NCBI RefSeq assembly: GCF_017310015.1 | Contig: NZ_CP022297.1 | Location: 1,116,001 to 1,180,000 of the forward strand | Direction: 5' to 3' | Length of the DNA stretch: 64,000 nt | Origin: Marinobacterium iners | Lineage (GTDB): Bacteria; Pseudomonadota; Gammaproteobacteria; Pseudomonadales; Balneatricaceae | Part shown: positions 33,630 through 41,509 of the stretch, one piece after another | Position numbering within the stretch: position 1 is the stretch's first letter | Layout: the number at the start of each line of letters is the position of its first letter | Made by a program: the position numbers and the translations under genes | The notes under the pieces: generated by a model | The model's database searches: none | What the model was told of the DNA's origin: nothing | Seen by the model: the letters and a program-made list of their open reading frames with translations, nothing else

Positions 33630-34380
33630 GGAATTTTTCGACCAGTCGAGTAAATGCGCTAGGTTTCTCGACATGCGGCAGATGTCCCGCACCGGCGATA
33701 ATCTTGAAGTTGGCGGCAGGAAAGCGTGACAGAATGGCCTGCTGATGCTCTGCCTGGATATAACCTGACTCCCCGCCCTTGATGAACAGAACAGGTCCTC
33801 CGTAGGGCGTGCCCTCGGGCGCAGCCGCTATCTGGCGATATTGCTGCTCAAGTGAGGGCAGGTTCATGCGCCATGCGAAATGTCGGTCTTCATTGCGGTA
33901 GAGGTTTTTCAGCAGGAATGCGCGGGTTGCCTCTGAATTCACATGCTGGCTCAGTATATCGTCAGCCTCGCGTCGGCTTTTCAGCTGCGACAGGTTAATG
34001 CATTTAAGGCCTGCAAACACATCGTTATGATGTGGTGGATACTCGACCGGGGCAATATCAACCACTATCAGCCGCTCGACTTTGCCTGGATGATCCATCG
34101 CCAGCTGCATCGCGGCTTTGCCACCCATTGAGTGCCCCATCAAATTGACCTTTTCAAGCCCCAGCCGGTTCATCAGCTCGATCACGTCATCTGCCATGGC
34201 GGTATAGTCCATACGCGAATCGTGTGGCGAGCGACCATGATTGCGAAGATCGACGGCAATGACATCAAAGTGTTCACTGAGCTGTTTAATCTGGGCACCC
34301 CAGTTTTCCAGCGTGCCAAACAGGCCGTGCAGAATGACCAGCGGCGCTCCCTTGCCACTGCGATGAAAATTCAGTTGCAT
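33613..34380 (-). CDS. Alpha/beta hydrolase (YbfF-like esterase)
   Basis: A 255-residue alpha/beta hydrolase. The oxyanion region is LVILHGLFGTLENWGAQ, the nucleophile elbow is MGHSMGGKAAMQLA, the acid strand follows FIKGGESGYI, and the catalytic His is in GAGHLPHVEKP. It resembles E. coli YbfF, an esterase active on short acyl or acyl-CoA esters. The physiological substrate is unknown. It lies 58 bases downstream of the FKBP gene on the same strand. Confidence 0.88.
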   Translation of the reverse strand: MQLNFHRSGKGAPLVILHGLFGTLENWGAQIKQLSEHFDVIAVDLRNHGRSPHDSRMDYTAMADDVIELMNRLGLEKVNLMGHSMGGKAAMQLAMDHPGKVERLIVVDIAPVEYPPHHNDVFAGLKCINLSQLKSRREADDILSQHVNSEATRAFLLKNLYRNEDRHFAWRMNLPSLEQQYRQIAAAPEGTPYGGPVLFIKGGESGYIQAEHQQAILSRFPAANFKIIAGAGHLPHVEKPSAFTRLVEKFLRPDN

Positions 34381-34437
34381 GATGAATACCCGAAATGAGC
34401 AGGCCGCACGTATGCTTGGCTACGTGCGGCGACAGGA

Positions 34438-35064
34438 TCACAGAATGTCGATCAGCTCGACATCGAATACCAGAGTTGAATAGGGCGGAATGCCACCGGG
34501 AGAGCCCTGGGCACCGTAGGCCAGTTGGTAAGGTACATAGAGGCGCCATTTGGCCCCTTTGGTCATCAGCTGCAGGGCTTCGGTCCAGCCTGCGATCACG
34601 CCACCGACCGGGAATTCGGCCGGCTGGCCGCGTTCATAGGAGCTGTCGAACACCTTGCCATCGATGAAAGTGCCGTGATAGTGGGTGCGCACCTTGCTGC
34701 TGGCGGTCGGATTTTCACCATTTTCGTCACCGGCTCCGATGATTTCGTACTGCAGGCCTGATTCAAGCGTCACGACACCTTCACGTTTGGCGTTGTCTGC
34801 CAGAAACGCTTCGCCCTTGGCTGCCGCTGCGCGTGCCTGTGCTTCCTGAGCTTCGCGCATGCGCTGAGTGATCTCGTTGAACGCGGCCTGAATCTGCTCG
34901 GCAGGTACCCGCAGGCCTTCACCACCAAAGGAATCGCGCAAACCGGTGATCACCGCTTCCACATCGACACCATCAAAGCTGCCCTGAGCCAGCTGGTCAC
35001 CCATCTGGCGGCCAATGCCATAGCTGGCGCGCTGTTCTGTTGTTTCGAATACCTGTTCAGACAT
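34438..35064 (-). CDS. fklB: FKBP-type peptidyl-prolyl cis-trans isomerase (FklB-like)
   Basis: A 208-residue protein. The N-terminal dimerisation/chaperone helices (MSEQVFETTEQRASYGIGRQMGDQL) precede an FKBP domain (about 105-208) with SKVRTHYHGTFIDGKVFDSSYERGQP, GGVIAGWTEALQLMTKGAKWRLYVPYQLAYG and the terminal VFDVELIDIL. No signal peptide, so it is the cytoplasmic FklB type rather than the periplasmic FkpA. ATG 35064 fits the family start; the open frame upstream to 35112 does not. Confidence 0.93.
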   Translation of the reverse strand: MSEQVFETTEQRASYGIGRQMGDQLAQGSFDGVDVEAVITGLRDSFGGEGLRVPAEQIQAAFNEITQRMREAQEAQARAAAAKGEAFLADNAKREGVVTLESGLQYEIIGAGDENGENPTASSKVRTHYHGTFIDGKVFDSSYERGQPAEFPVGGVIAGWTEALQLMTKGAKWRLYVPYQLAYGAQGSPGGIPPYSTLVFDVELIDIL

Positions 35065-35133
35065 ATTAAATCCGCTTGTCGTTCGGTTGATTAAAGAGGG
35101 CGATGCTAACATAACTGCAGCTTTGACGGGGCT

Positions 35134-36477
35134 TCAGTCGCTGATCTTCTCGACGCGGCAGATCAGAGCACCCCGGTGCAATCGGGCCTGGATCTGCTCG
35201 CCCGACTTGACCTGTGTGTTTGCAGTAATGGCGGTACCATCGCTGGACTGAACAATAGCGTAACCACGCTCCAGTGTTGCCAGAGGGCTGACACTGTTCA
35301 ATTCGCGCATGAGTCCCTGCAGCTTGAGCTGGCGACGTTCAAGCAAATGGCAAATGGAAGACTGCAGCCTCTGTTGCAGTGGCTGCAGCTGCTGTGCCTT
35401 TTGCTGCAGCATGCGAGATGGCGAAACCTGACGCAGTCGCTGTTCCAGAGTATCCAGTCGCTGTTGGCGTCTGTTCAGCTGCTGTTGAAGCGCACGCTGC
35501 AAACGCAGTTCAAGCTGATCGAGTCGTTGGCTCTGCTCACGCAGGCGTTCACCGGGGTGACGCAGCCTGAGTCGAAGGTGATCCATACGCTCACGGCAGA
35601 GCTGCAGCTGTAGATGCATTTGCCGCTGCAAGCGGTGCTGCAGGCTTGCGAGATGCTGCAATTGCACCTGCTGATCCGGACTGATTAGCTCAGCCGCAGC
35701 TGAGGGCGTAGGTGCACGCAGGTCAGCCACAAGGTCGCTGATCGACACGTCGACTTCATGCCCTACCGCAGATACAACAGGAATACGGGAGGCTGCAATG
35801 GCGCGTGCCACAATTTCCTCGTTGAAGGGCCAAAGATCTTCCAGAGAGCCGCCGCCGCGACCCACAATCAGTACATCACAGCGCTGATCACGGTTGGCCA
35901 GTTCGATGGCGCGTACAATCTGGCCTGCAGCCTCGTTACCCTGAACCGCGACCGGATAAAGCGCTATCGGCAGTGCCGGGCAGCGTCGCTGCAGAACGGT
36001 CAGTATGTCGTGGATCGCCGCCCCGGTAGGGGAGGTAATCACGCCAATATGGCGTGCAGGGGAGGGAAGTGGTCGTTTACGGCCGATCTCGAACAGGCCT
36101 TCACCGGCCAGTTTCTGTTTCAATGCTTCAAAAGCCAGCTGCAGCTTGCCCAGTCCGCTTTCCTGCATCTGCTCACAAATCAGCTGAAAGTCTCCGCGTC
36201 CTTCGTACAGGCTCACCTTGGCCTGAATCACCACCTGGTCCCCTTCTTTCGGGCGAAAGCGAACCTGTTGGTTGCGGTTGCGGAACATGGCGCAGCGTAC
36301 CTGCGCTTTGTCATCTTTCAGCGTAAAATACCAGTGTCCTGAGGAAGGACGGGCGAGGTTGCTGATCTCGCCTTCGACCCTCAGGCTCATGAAGGAATTT
36401 TCCAGCAGTGAACGCACCTGACGGTTCAGTTCACTGACGCTGATGGCGGTAGAGTGTGTGGCTTCAGATCGGTTCAT
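35134..36477 (-). CDS. xseA: Exodeoxyribonuclease VII large subunit
   Basis: A 447-residue XseA. The N-terminal OB-fold is VEGEISNLARPSSGHWYFTLKDDKAQVRCAMF. The catalytic core is GVITSPTGAAIHDILTVLQRRCP, DVLIVGRGGGSLEDLWPFNEE and SAVGHEVDVSISDLVADLRAPTPSAAAE. A long, Gln/Leu/Arg-rich coiled coil (about 265-400) and the YAIVQ terminal segment follow. It degrades single-stranded DNA with the small subunit XseB, which is not in this window. ATG 36477 has no clear ribosome binding site; 36516 is an alternative. It is divergent from guaB. Confidence 0.94.
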   Translation of the reverse strand: MNRSEATHSTAISVSELNRQVRSLLENSFMSLRVEGEISNLARPSSGHWYFTLKDDKAQVRCAMFRNRNQQVRFRPKEGDQVVIQAKVSLYEGRGDFQLICEQMQESGLGKLQLAFEALKQKLAGEGLFEIGRKRPLPSPARHIGVITSPTGAAIHDILTVLQRRCPALPIALYPVAVQGNEAAGQIVRAIELANRDQRCDVLIVGRGGGSLEDLWPFNEEIVARAIAASRIPVVSAVGHEVDVSISDLVADLRAPTPSAAAELISPDQQVQLQHLASLQHRLQRQMHLQLQLCRERMDHLRLRLRHPGERLREQSQRLDQLELRLQRALQQQLNRRQQRLDTLEQRLRQVSPSRMLQQKAQQLQPLQQRLQSSICHLLERRQLKLQGLMRELNSVSPLATLERGYAIVQSSDGTAITANTQVKSGEQIQARLHRGALICRVEKISD

Positions 36478-36528
36478 GCCGGCATGATAAACGACATCGG
36501 CAAGGCTGGCATCCATCGTGATCGCTGA

Positions 36529-36557
36529 TTGTTGTCTGCGCAGGTTTTGTGTATAAT
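36529..36557 (+). promoter_or_regulatory. Candidate sigma70 promoter of guaB
   Basis: TTGTTG (36529-36534), a 17-base spacer and a consensus TATAAT (36552-36557), 39 bases before the guaB ATG. No clear PurR dyad was recognised nearby. Confidence 0.65.
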
Positions 36558-36596
36558 TTCCTGTTTAATTTTTCACAGAAAACGGGCTGGTTCAGT

Positions 36597-38066
36597 ATGT
36601 TGCGAATCGTTGAAGAAGCGCTAACCTTTGATGATGTTTTGCTGGTTCCGGGATACTCGGAAGTACTCCCGAAGGACGTTTCACTGAAGACCCGCCTGAC
36701 CAAGGGTATTGAACTGAATATTCCGCTGGTCTCGGCGGCCATGGACACCGTTACCGAATCCCGTCTGGCCATCGCGATGGCACAGGAAGGTGGTATCGGC
36801 ATCATCCACAAGAATCTCACCCTCGAACAGCAAGCCGAAGAAGTGCGCCGGGTCAAAAAGTTCGAGTCTGGCGTTGTGCTGGATCCGGTTACCTGCAGTT
36901 CCGATACCACCGTGCGCGAAATCATTGAGCTGTCGCGCAAGCTGAGCTTCTCCGGCTTCCCGGTTGTAGATAACGGCGAGCTGGTGGGTATTGTTACCAG
37001 TCGCGATGTGCGTTTTGAGCATGATATGGATGCGACTGTTTCCACTATCATGACACCCAAGGATCGACTGGTCACAGCCAACGAAGGCGAAGATCCTGAC
37101 GTTATTCGCGAATTGCTGCGCAAGCACCGCATTGAAAAGATCCTGCTGGTTGACGACAAGTTCGCTCTGCGCGGCATGATGACCGTGAAGGACATGAGTA
37201 AGGCTCAGGCGTTCCCCTATGCTGCCAAGGATAGTCGTGGTCGTCTGATCGTTGGTGCCGCAGTGGGTACCGGCCCCGAAACCCCTGATCGTGTGGCGGC
37301 TCTGGTAGCAGCCGGTGTTGATATGATTGTGGTGGATACCGCACACGGTCACTCCAAGGGTGTTATTGATCGTGTGGCCTGGGTGAAGCAGAACTTCCCG
37401 CAGGTGCAAGTGGTGGGTGGCAACATCGCAACGGCAGAAGCTGCCATTGCGCTCGCTGAAGCAGGTGCGGATGGCGTGAAAGTGGGTATCGGTCCCGGTT
37501 CCATCTGTACTACACGAATTGTTGCCGGTGTGGGCGTGCCGCAGATTTCGGCGATTGCCAATGTGGCAGCTGCACTGCGCGAGCACGGTGTTCCCTTGAT
37601 TGCTGATGGTGGCATACGTTTCTCCGGCGACCTTTCCAAGGCAATTGCTGCCGGAGCCTCTGCGGTGATGGTCGGCTCTATGCTCGCCGGTACTGATGAG
37701 GCGCCGGGCGAAGTCGAGCTGTTCCAGGGGCGTGCCTTCAAGTCCTACCGCGGCATGGGCTCTTTGGGTGCCATGTCAGGCCTGACCGGCTCTTCCGATC
37801 GCTACTTCCAGGATGCGAAAGACGGTGCCGAGAAGTTGGTGCCGGAAGGCATCGAGGGTCGTGTTCCCTGCAAGGGACCGATGGCGGGTGTCGTGCATCA
37901 GCTGATGGGCGGTCTGCGAGCTTCCATGGGCTATACCGGTTGTGCCACCACCGAGGAGATGCGCAACAAGCCCAAGTTTGTACGCATCACCAACGCGGGC
38001 ATCACGGAAAGCCATGTGCATGACGTAAGTATTACCAAGGAAGCCCCCAACTATCGTGTGGGCTGA
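36597..38066 (+). CDS. guaB: Inosine-5'-monophosphate dehydrogenase
   Basis: A 489-residue TIM-barrel enzyme oxidising IMP to XMP with NAD+, the committed step to GMP. It begins MLRIVEEALTFDDVLLVPGYS. Two CBS domains (about 95-205, including the segment with IMTPKDRLVTANEG) are inserted in the barrel. The catalytic cysteine is C304 in GPGSICTTRIVAGVG, and the flap region holds KSYRGMGSLGAM. A terminator-like hairpin separates it from guaA. Confidence 0.97.
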   Translation: MLRIVEEALTFDDVLLVPGYSEVLPKDVSLKTRLTKGIELNIPLVSAAMDTVTESRLAIAMAQEGGIGIIHKNLTLEQQAEEVRRVKKFESGVVLDPVTCSSDTTVREIIELSRKLSFSGFPVVDNGELVGIVTSRDVRFEHDMDATVSTIMTPKDRLVTANEGEDPDVIRELLRKHRIEKILLVDDKFALRGMMTVKDMSKAQAFPYAAKDSRGRLIVGAAVGTGPETPDRVAALVAAGVDMIVVDTAHGHSKGVIDRVAWVKQNFPQVQVVGGNIATAEAAIALAEAGADGVKVGIGPGSICTTRIVAGVGVPQISAIANVAAALREHGVPLIADGGIRFSGDLSKAIAAGASAVMVGSMLAGTDEAPGEVELFQGRAFKSYRGMGSLGAMSGLTGSSDRYFQDAKDGAEKLVPEGIEGRVPCKGPMAGVVHQLMGGLRASMGYTGCATTEEMRNKPKFVRITNAGITESHVHDVSITKEAPNYRVG

Positions 38067-38086
38067 ACAACCAATATCTAACTGAC

Positions 38087-38115
38087 AAGTGGGGCGGTGG
38101 ACTGCCCCACTTTTT
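38087..38115 (+). terminator. Terminator-like hairpin between guaB and guaA
   Basis: AGTGGGGC-ggtggact-GCCCCACT followed by five T residues, 20 bases after the guaB stop. It lies inside a normally co-transcribed operon, so it would lower guaA expression relative to guaB or be read through. guaA may have its own promoter. Confidence 0.75.
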
Positions 38116-38158
38116 GTTTGTGCCGCCTGGCGGCCAGCATTCGGTGGAGTCACTGAGT

Positions 38159-39739
38159 ATGAGCAAAGATATTCACGCGCAACGCATCCTGATTCTGGAC
38201 TTTGGGTCCCAGTACACCCAGTTGATCGCTCGTCGGGTACGCGAGATCGGGGTTTACTCCGAGATCCATGCCTTTGATATGGATGAGGCGGCGATTCGTG
38301 AATTTGCCCCCAACGGCATCATTCTGGCAGGCGGTCCTGAGTCCGTCACTGAACTGGATTCACCGCGGGCTCCGGCATGCGTATTTGACATGGGTCTGCC
38401 GGTGCTGGGCATTTGCTACGGCATGCAGACTATGGCCGAGCAGCTGGGCGGCAAAGTCGCCAGTTCCGACAAGCGTGAGTTTGGTTATGCGCGTGTGCGT
38501 CTGGCCGATAGCCCGAGCCGTTTGCTGGAAGGTATTGAAGATCACATCGCAAACAACGGCACTCTGTCACTGGACGTCTGGATGAGCCATGGCGACAAGG
38601 TGACTGAAATGCCTGATGGCTTCCACGTGATTGCGGCCACGGATTCTGCGCCGGTTGCCGCCATGTGTGATCCCAAGCGTAACCTGTATGGTGTTCAGTT
38701 CCACCCGGAAGTGACGCATACCAAACAGGGTCTGCGCATTTTGGAACGTTTTGTACGTGAGATCTGCAACACAGATGCACTGTGGACGGCAGCGAATATT
38801 ATTCAGGACCTGATCGAAAAGGTGCAGAAGCAGGTCGGTGACCAGAAAGTGCTGTTGGGCCTGTCGGGTGGCGTGGACTCGTCCGTGGTTGCAGCCTTGC
38901 TGCACAAGGCGATAGGCGACAAGCTGACTTGCGTGTTCGTGGACAACGGTCTGCTGCGCAAGGGTGAAGGCAACCAGGTGATGGAGATGTTCGCCCGTAA
39001 CATGGGTGTCAACGTAATCCGTGTCGATGCCGAGGATCAGTTCCTGGGCCGCCTGTTGGGCGAAGCTGATCCTGAAGCCAAGCGCAAGATCATTGGTAAC
39101 ACCTTCATCGAGGTGTTCGATGATGAAGCTGAAAAACTGAAAGATTGCCGCTTCCTGGCACAGGGAACCATCTATCCGGATGTGATCGAGTCTGCCGCTT
39201 CCAAGACCGGCAAGGCGCATGTCATCAAGTCACACCACAATGTGGGTGGCCTGCCGGAAGACATGAAGTTTGAGCTGGTTGAACCGCTGCGTGAACTGTT
39301 CAAGGATGAAGTGCGCAAGATCGGTCTGGAGCTGGGCCTGCCGTACGACATGGTTTACCGCCACCCCTTCCCGGGGCCGGGGCTTGGTGTGCGAATCTTG
39401 GGTGAAGTGAAGAAGGAATACGCAGAAATTCTGCGTGAAGCGGATGCGATCTTCATCGAAGAGCTGCACAAGGCCGACTGGTATCACAAGACCAGCCAGG
39501 CATTTGCCGTCTTCCTGCCGGTGAAGTCCGTGGGTGTTGTGGGCGATGGTCGTCGCTATGAGTACGTGATTGCCCTGCGTGCCGTTGAAACCATCGACTT
39601 CATGACAGCCCGTTGGGCTCACCTGCCCTATGAGCTGCTGGAAACCGTATCCAGCCGTATCATCAATGAAGTCGTCAAGGTTTCGCGCGTGACCTACGAT
39701 GTTTCCAGCAAGCCGCCAGCCACGATTGAGTGGGAATGA
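38159..39739 (+). CDS. guaA: GMP synthase (glutamine-hydrolysing)
   Basis: A 526-residue enzyme aminating XMP to GMP. The N-terminal glutaminase domain has ILILDFGSQYTQLIARRVRE, the Cys nucleophile in GICYGMQTMAEQ and the His-Glu pair in QFHPEVTHT. The ATP pyrophosphatase domain has the P-loop LSGGVDSSVVAALL, and the C-terminal dimerisation domain includes RHPFPGPGLGVRILGE and ends in KPPATIEWE. ATG 38159 (MSKDIHAQRILIL) matches the family. Confidence 0.97.
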   Translation: MSKDIHAQRILILDFGSQYTQLIARRVREIGVYSEIHAFDMDEAAIREFAPNGIILAGGPESVTELDSPRAPACVFDMGLPVLGICYGMQTMAEQLGGKVASSDKREFGYARVRLADSPSRLLEGIEDHIANNGTLSLDVWMSHGDKVTEMPDGFHVIAATDSAPVAAMCDPKRNLYGVQFHPEVTHTKQGLRILERFVREICNTDALWTAANIIQDLIEKVQKQVGDQKVLLGLSGGVDSSVVAALLHKAIGDKLTCVFVDNGLLRKGEGNQVMEMFARNMGVNVIRVDAEDQFLGRLLGEADPEAKRKIIGNTFIEVFDDEAEKLKDCRFLAQGTIYPDVIESAASKTGKAHVIKSHHNVGGLPEDMKFELVEPLRELFKDEVRKIGLELGLPYDMVYRHPFPGPGLGVRILGEVKKEYAEILREADAIFIEELHKADWYHKTSQAFAVFLPVKSVGVVGDGRRYEYVIALRAVETIDFMTARWAHLPYELLETVSSRIINEVVKVSRVTYDVSSKPPATIEWE

Positions 39740-39786
39740 TCACACGTTAGGCACCAGCTGGTATTAACTGGCATTAAATGACACTT

Positions 39787-39813
39787 AAGCCCATGTTTTC
39801 ATGGGCTTTTTTG
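39787..39813 (+). terminator. Rho-independent terminator of guaA
   Basis: AAGCCCATG-tttt-CATGGGCTT with six T residues, about 48 bases after guaA. The rest of the 335-base gap to the Nudix gene holds only the thiD fragment (39917-40078); I see nothing else between 39814 and 39916. Confidence 0.85.
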
Positions 39814-39916
39814 TTTTTGTGTCTGGCAGTGTTTGGCAACTGATGGCAGCGGGAAGCACCGCTTGAGCGTGGTATCCAAGGTGGTACTATTGAGACATGA
39901 TGCCATGAGTGATGGC

Positions 39917-40078
39917 CTATACCGTGCTGTCTAATCCCATCATGTTTTGTGTAACGACGTCGGTGATCTCTGACATGGCATAATACGTGCGGATGGGCGA
40001 TAAAGTCTTGATGTTAGCCTGAATGCCAGCACCGACAGTAGGATTTGACCCGGCAATAGTGAAAATACTGGAGATCAT
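39917..40078 (-). pseudogene. thiD: Decayed N-terminal fragment of thiD (HMP/HMP-P kinase)
   Basis: Reading the minus strand from ATG 40078 gives 53 residues ending at TAG 39917. The segment IFTIAGSNPTVGAGIQANIK, then TLSPIRTYYAMSEIT and DVVTQN, aligns without gaps (except one extra residue near the YY) with the ThiD N-terminus (TIAGSDPSGGAGIQADLKT-F-S-x-x-G-x-Y-G-x-S-V-I-T-x-x-x-A-Q-N-T). The substitutions D to N and SGG to TVG fall in conserved positions, and a normal ThiD has about 265 residues, so this is a vestige. The start overlaps the Nudix stop by 4 bases (ATGA), so the ancestral operon was Nudix-thiD. I found no continuation of thiD in any frame towards guaA. ThiD phosphorylates hydroxymethylpyrimidine in thiamine synthesis and salvage. 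Confidence 0.75.
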
Positions 40079-40539
40079 GAGCCGTTCGTTTGTCCAAGGG
40101 TGATAGCGGCTGCTTGACGGGCGATCTTGGCGACATCGAGACTCAGGGCAAGGCCGGCATCGGTCAGTTCGTCGAGGCTAAACCACTTCGCATCAAGCGC
40201 ATCGTCTCCAGCTACGGGCTCTCCGGCAATCCATTCACAAAGGACCGCAATCAGCACGAAGTGCTGATGTATCCGGCCGCTTTCGTCCTGGTCGAAGGCG
40301 TCCACCGCCGTGAATACCTGACGTGCACGACCTTGCACCCCGGTTTCCTCAAATAGTTCTCTGACGGCGGCAAGTTCAATCGATTCGCCAGCCTCTATTT
40401 TCCCTCCGGGGAAGCCCCAGCGGCCTGCGTCCGGCGGGTTGGCCCGGCGTACCAAGAGTATCTTTTCTTTGTGATAGACGGCGGCAATCGTAGCGGCGAT
40501 TGGTCGAATGGTGGGGGTGTTCTCTGTCGTTGATAACAT
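40075..40539 (-). CDS. Nudix hydrolase under TPP riboswitch control
   Basis: A 154-residue MutT-type protein. The Nudix box is complete: GGKIEAGESIELAAVRELFEETG fits GX5EX7REUXEEXGU, near residues 41-63. ILLVRRANPPDAGRWGFPGG precedes it. ATG 40539 (MLSTTENTP) has GAGG 8 bases upstream; the open frame upstream to 40647 runs through the riboswitch and is not coding. Nudix enzymes hydrolyse nucleoside diphosphate-X compounds. A TPP aptamer upstream and a thiD remnant overlapping downstream point to a thiamine-related substrate such as a pyrimidine or thiamine diphosphate intermediate, or a damaged analogue. MutT-like 8-oxo-dGTPase activity is the default alternative. Confidence 0.88.
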   Translation of the reverse strand: MLSTTENTPTIRPIAATIAAVYHKEKILLVRRANPPDAGRWGFPGGKIEAGESIELAAVRELFEETGVQGRARQVFTAVDAFDQDESGRIHQHFVLIAVLCEWIAGEPVAGDDALDAKWFSLDELTDAGLALSLDVAKIARQAAAITLGQTNGS

Positions 40540-40543
40540 GTCA

Positions 40544-40559
40544 GCCTCGTTTGCGAGGC
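40544..40559 (-). promoter_or_regulatory. Hairpin sequestering the Nudix ribosome binding site
   Basis: On the minus strand GCCTCG-caaa-CGAGGC forms a perfect 6-base-pair hairpin 4 bases before the Nudix ATG, and its 3' arm contains the GAGG Shine-Dalgarno sequence. It lies 24 bases after the TPP aptamer, so it is the natural translational expression platform. Confidence 0.6.
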
Positions 40560-40583
40560 CAGCGAAGGCATGAGGTGTCAAAA

Positions 40584-40683
40584 CCTGTCCCTTCGCCGGC
40601 ATGATCCGATTCAGGCTCAAAGGGTCACTGTGCTGCATTCTTGCCAACAGTATCTCAGCCCCTGGGTGGGTGACCCCCCGGTA
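40584..40683 (-). ncRNA. TPP (thi-box) riboswitch aptamer
   Basis: Read on the minus strand, the interval contains every conserved thi-box block in order: CGGGGGGTCACCC (compare cGGGGUGccc), GGGGCTGAGAT (compare GGCUGAGA), GTGACCCTTTGAGCCTGA (compare ACCCUUUGAACCUGA), then ATCGGATCATGCCGGCG and AAGGGA (compare GUUAgUACuaGCGuAGGGA). This binds thiamine pyrophosphate and normally represses thiamine genes. The downstream gene is a Nudix hydrolase, with a thiD vestige behind it. Boundaries are approximate. Confidence 0.9.
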
Positions 40684-40689
40684 TTGAGA

Positions 40690-40942
40690 AGCATATCAGG
40701 CATTATTGAATGGCGCAGTGCCAGGTTAGTAGGTCTGTCTTATTCCGCCTGGAGCGACCTGATTGATCGTCTCATGGTACAGAATTTCGCATAGATCTTG
40801 CGCTGCTGGGCTAGCATTCGAAGCACAGAGCAGGCTAAGGGCAATTGGTGGAAGCTCTGGTAGATCAAATTATTCGCCAATACACCTGATGTCTTTAGGC
40901 ATGCCATGCTGGGTCCGCACTGCAAGACCGAGATTCGAACGA
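40690..40942. other. Unassigned interval between the riboswitch and the tetR gene
   Basis: About 250 bases without a gene that I can recognise. It must hold the promoter for the riboswitch transcript (minus strand) and the 3' end of tetR. Short open frames on both strands (40740-40946 minus; 40763-40960 plus) have no recognisable domain or ribosome binding site. Confidence 0.5.
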
Positions 40943-41476
40943 TCACGTCAGGCGCGTTAGCACTGCATCTACATCATCTAGAAAACTCGTCCAATCACCA
41001 TCTTCGTCAATGCCATTGATACGCAAGAGGAATAAGCCCTCAACGGCAAGGAAGGCAACGCGTGCTGCTTGGGCGTTTGAAGATGCGCCTGCCATACGGT
41101 CGAAAATTCCCCGGTACCAGGCGCTTGTTTCCCTTAAGTTCTCAGGGTTTTCCAGATAACTGACCATCAGGCCTGCAATCTTGGCATCCATAGCCTTTTG
41201 TGCGGTTCTCATTGCCTCAATGTAGCTTCGAATAAAGTCGAGCGGATCATTTGTCGGTGTTTCGTCCAGCATCGCATCGAACCGACTTGTCCAGCGGTCA
41301 ACTAAGCTGCTTACCAACTCATCTCTGCTGGAGAACGAGTACTGTACGCCTCCCTTGGAAATGCCTGCAGCCTTTGCCAAAGCACCAATGGTCAGCGCTG
41401 AACCACCTTGTTCGCGTACAAGTGCTTCGGCCACATCCAGTAACCTGTCACGGGTAATAGTTGGTTTTCTGCCCAT
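40943..41476 (-). CDS. TetR-family transcriptional repressor
   Basis: A 177-residue regulator. The helix-turn-helix region is about residues 8-52 (TRDRLLDVAEALVREQGGSALTIGALAKAAGISKGGVQYSFSSRDEL), followed by an all-helical ligand-binding domain. It diverges from an MFS drug transporter gene with a palindrome between them, the standard arrangement for a local repressor of an efflux pump (as in SmvR/SmvA). The inducer is unknown. The ribosome binding site is poor (AAAGAAAAACA before ATG). Confidence 0.93.
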   Translation of the reverse strand: MGRKPTITRDRLLDVAEALVREQGGSALTIGALAKAAGISKGGVQYSFSSRDELVSSLVDRWTSRFDAMLDETPTNDPLDFIRSYIEAMRTAQKAMDAKIAGLMVSYLENPENLRETSAWYRGIFDRMAGASSNAQAARVAFLAVEGLFLLRINGIDEDGDWTSFLDDVDAVLTRLT

Positions 41477-41509
41477 TGTTTTTCTTTTTTACCCCCACTA
41501 TTATCTTTT

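Noticed and set aside
36681..37586. A 301-codon frame antisense to guaB
   Set aside because: Composition (His, Asn, Thr rich) is that of an antisense shadow, and guaB is certain.
40540..40647. N-terminal extension of the Nudix protein
   Set aside because: The DNA is the TPP aptamer and its hairpin, so translation there is unlikely.
40740..40960. Two short open frames (68 codons minus, 65 codons plus) between the riboswitch and tetR
   Set aside because: No ribosome binding site, no recognisable domain, and they overlap each other on opposite strands.
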